From the NCBI GenBank assembly GCA_905250025.1, contig CAJNOJ010000272.1:61715-125714 (forward strand): a DNA stretch of 64,000 nucleotides. The letters run 5' to 3'. The notes beneath the pieces were generated by a model. The model saw only the letters and a program-made list of their open reading frames with translations, made no database searches and was not told the DNA's origin. The translations under genes and the position numbers were made by a program. This document shows, piece after piece, positions 61,443 through 64,000 of this stretch (its first letter is position 1; each line of letters starts with the position of its first letter). This DNA is from Adineta ricciae. Lineage: Eukaryota > Rotifera > Eurotatoria > Adinetida > Adinetidae.

Positions 61443-62591
61443 ACTTCTTGTCTTCTATTAATTTGCACATCAAACAGATTTATTCGCAACCTTACGGATT
61501 AACATGGCGAATAATAATATTCATAGACAAAGTAAGCCTTTACAATACACTCTCTTATCTACTGATAAGCGTATAAAACAAACGCAATATACATTTGGGT
61601 GTATTTCTTTTGTCAATTCATACGTATGAGAGCAATGTTTGTTCGCGATGAAGGTATAGACGTTTTGACCTTATGACCGATAGAACAAAAGTGTCTGTAC
61701 TTTGTGAAATTTATTGACTAGACAACAAGCAAAAAGGAACATCCAAAGTTTTTAATTCGCATGATGATATAGCTATTTGTGATGTTAAAATGTAAAACTC
61801 GAAACGAGAATGTATTTGCCACGTAGAGCGCGATAAAATACAAGGGATTCAATTTGTTGACGCAACTTCTTCGGCGATAACTGATTCATGAACACGTGTT
61901 ATAATATGTGACGTAAGAGTGATCGTACAGATTGCAAGCTCGATGAATAACATTTTCATTATGTCTCGATCGTACTTGTATCTGCAGTATTAGTTATTGC
62001 AGTTGGCAGAATCCGACGACGTATTTTTTAAGCTTTGTAGCATTGATATTCTAAAGAAATCATAGCCAATAATGAAATAGTCTTAGCTACAGATATAATA
62101 TAAGCCGTATACACGATTACATATTACCGGGAAGTGCATCACAAACACCGTTATACATCTGTCACATTAGTGTTGGTCAAATTGAAACTAGAAACCAAAA
62201 GATCCACACAGCTGAGATAAAACGAATCACTATTTTGTATAGGCTGGAAACACGTGCTCGATCAGGATAAAAAACGTTCGAAAGATTTAATTCAGTGTAT
62301 ACGAAAATAGAAAAACATGCCACATGTGGTCTGATAGTAAAGAACTGGATTCGGATGATCTAGTGCCTGGTTAGTTGGTACAGCTGAAATATTCTCTCCC
62401 CTATATTCTCTTTCTATTTAAAAAGACTTTTATGACAAGCCACAAGACCGTAACATATTTTATAATGTTTGACAAGCGGATTTATTTATGAACTCGGGTT
62501 TTCCTGTTCATCTGTGTCGCATGAATCGGTATTGAATTCACCACAAAAAAGTACTCAACAGTCAAAATCTTTCCTCTTTCTACTGAGAGCA
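61443..62591. other. Intergenic, hexosaminidase to LRR (haplotype 2)
   Basis: The first ~30 bases still correspond to the hexosaminidase start codon region of the other copy; the rest matches 59248-60385. No gene. Confidence 0.5.
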
Positions 62592-64000
62592 TTAGCCGCT
62601 CCAAGTCGCTCGCGCACCGAGCTCGGGTATTTCATTCATAATGCCTTGTGATTGTTCAGCAGACATAGCTTTTGATCCATATAATAGTGCCGTTAATGTC
62701 TACCATTGATTAGCAGAAAAGAAAGGTAGGAAAATAACACACGAAGGGCAATTTCTGACTTTATTTTTGCGCAAAGCGTTTGCTAAATATTGAACTCCTT
62801 GCAAACCAATGTCGTTGTCTATAACGTCCAGATTTAAAAGTGTCTGAAATGAATATAATTACTATGTTACAATAAAGCTGAATATTTCGATAACTCACCT
62901 CATTATATAACAAAGCGTTGGCTATATGTTGAACTCCTGAGACAGTAATCCCGTTACTACCAAGGACCAGGTCTTTCAATCCCTGCAAAGAGCAATATGA
63001 GAAAAGAATTAGCGGAGCAAGAGTAGATTTTCCTCTATGTCTTACTTTATTGTGTATTAGTGCAGTGGCAAGATATTGAGCGCCTTCGTCCATAAGTCCA
63101 TTAAAGCAAAGTCTTAGCTCTTTAAGTGTCTATATCAAATGGCAAACGGTCGCCGTAAGGGAGTAGTGAAAGTTCTCACATTATTCTGTTCCAATCCTTT
63201 AGCTAAGTGTTGGGCTCCTTTCGGACCGATATAGTTTATTCCCATAGAGAGAATCTTGAGCGTCTAAATTCTTATACGATGACTAAATGTAATTGGTAAA
63301 TCAAATGCATCTCACACACCTTGTTATGCACTAGCGCATTGCCCAGATACTGCATGGGTTCAGGGCCGAATCTAATGATACTAATGTAAAGTGTCGTGAT
63401 GGTCTACACGATGAAGGTAGAGTAGATGTGTCAATCAGATTAGTTTCACGGTACGGTATTGTATTGTAACGCTTGAAATATGTATTGAGCACCTTCGGCT
63501 GCGATTAATGTTTCACTCACATCGAGAGATGTTAATCCCTAAATGAAAGTTGATACTTTGGAATGCTGTAAAGTATTGATGTATACTGTCGTATTCTTCT
63601 GCAACATGGTAGCAAGATGCTGCGCTCCTAAAGACTCGATAAGAGTTTGTCGACACTGTAGTGTTCCTAATGTCTATGTTAAATGTTAGAAATCAAATAT
63701 TCAATAGGAATAATGAAGTCCTGTAGGCTTACGTGATTTTTCTCTAGTCCATTAGCAAGAGCTAGCGCTCCCTGGTCAGTGATACCGCACACAGCCAAGT
63801 CTAGTAATGTCAATGCCTATTTTTCATATTTATAACAAAGAAGAAACAGTGTATAAGTTGGCATTTTACGGTATTTTCCATCAAAGCTTCACCCAAAAAT
63901 TGTGCTCCTTTGTCACTAATTGTATTCCATAATAAACTCAAAGAGGTAAGCGTCTGCAATACAGAGAAACTGTCCGTATGCAACCGGAAAATTGACACGT
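62592..64000 (-). CDS. RNI-type leucine-rich repeat protein, C-terminal part (haplotype 2)
   Basis: Allele of 60386-61441 that reaches further; it runs off the window. Nine 84-base repeat exons plus the terminal exon: for example 63872-63955 (TLTSLSLLWNTISDKGAQFL), about 63734-63817 (ALTLLDLAVCGITDQGALAL), then TLGTLQCRQTLIESLGAQHL, and the six repeats seen in haplotype 1, ending with TAA at 62592-62594. All introns are phase 0, so exons can be gained or lost without changing frame. The N-terminal part lies beyond 64000. Confidence 0.75.

Noticed and set aside
1-64000. Mobile elements, CRISPR arrays, tRNA or rRNA genes
   Set aside because: Looked for reverse transcriptase, transposase, terminal repeats, regularly spaced repeats and tRNA-like arms; none convincing.

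Overview
The window looks like nuclear DNA of a bdelloid rotifer (Adineta/Rotaria type). It has short introns of about 45-60 bases with GT..AG ends, an AT-rich background, and protein families typical of bdelloids: a eukaryotic RNA-dependent RNA polymerase (RdRP) in an animal-type gene set, chimeric LDLa/EGF/7TM receptors, FG-GAP propeller membrane proteins, bacterial-style kelch repeats and one-exon-per-repeat LRR arrays. I saw no reverse transcriptase, transposase, CRISPR array, tRNA or rRNA.

The layout is best read as ONE locus shown as two haplotypes, interleaved by scaffolding. Six single-N positions (2201, 19971, 32990, 42117, 52620, 61442) cut it into seven segments. After five of the six Ns the sequence jumps back to a point already covered earlier in the window. 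Matching the ends gives haplotype 1 = 1-2200, 19972-32989, 52621-61441, and haplotype 2 = 2202-19970, 32991-42116, 42118-52619, 61443-64000. Within a haplotype, consecutive segments are separated by about 10 to 450 bases of missing sequence (judged on the other haplotype), or continue directly across 42117. The pairs of cystatin, TRPM, ABM, kelch, RdRP, 7TM, hexosaminidase and LRR genes are therefore probably alleles, not tandem duplicates.

The underlying gene order is: fragment of a tail-anchored protein (+); seven-exon, seven-pass protein with three Cys-rich modules and an FG-GAP propeller (-); damaged DUF302-like gene (-); LDLa/EGF/7TM receptor (+); His-rich stefin-type cystatin (+); TRPM-type cation channel (+); decayed LRR/F-box-like remnant (-); small ABM-domain protein (+); membrane-anchored kelch protein (+); about 3 kb without a gene; cellular RdRP with a C-terminal transmembrane segment (+); short 7TM receptor (+); GH20 beta-hexosaminidase with an N-terminal anchor (-); RNI-type LRR gene (-).

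Most striking points: the RdRP ends in a hydrophobic helix and looks tail-anchored, and its haplotype-1 allele has a stop just after the catalytic motif. The FG-GAP protein has three repeated 2-TM modules whose topology places every module and the propeller outside the cell. The kelch gene carries the same in-frame TGA at a conserved Trp in both haplotypes. Nothing suggests an operon or a coordinated pathway; neighbouring genes appear functionally unrelated. Exon boundaries are read by eye from GT/AG sites and reading frame.
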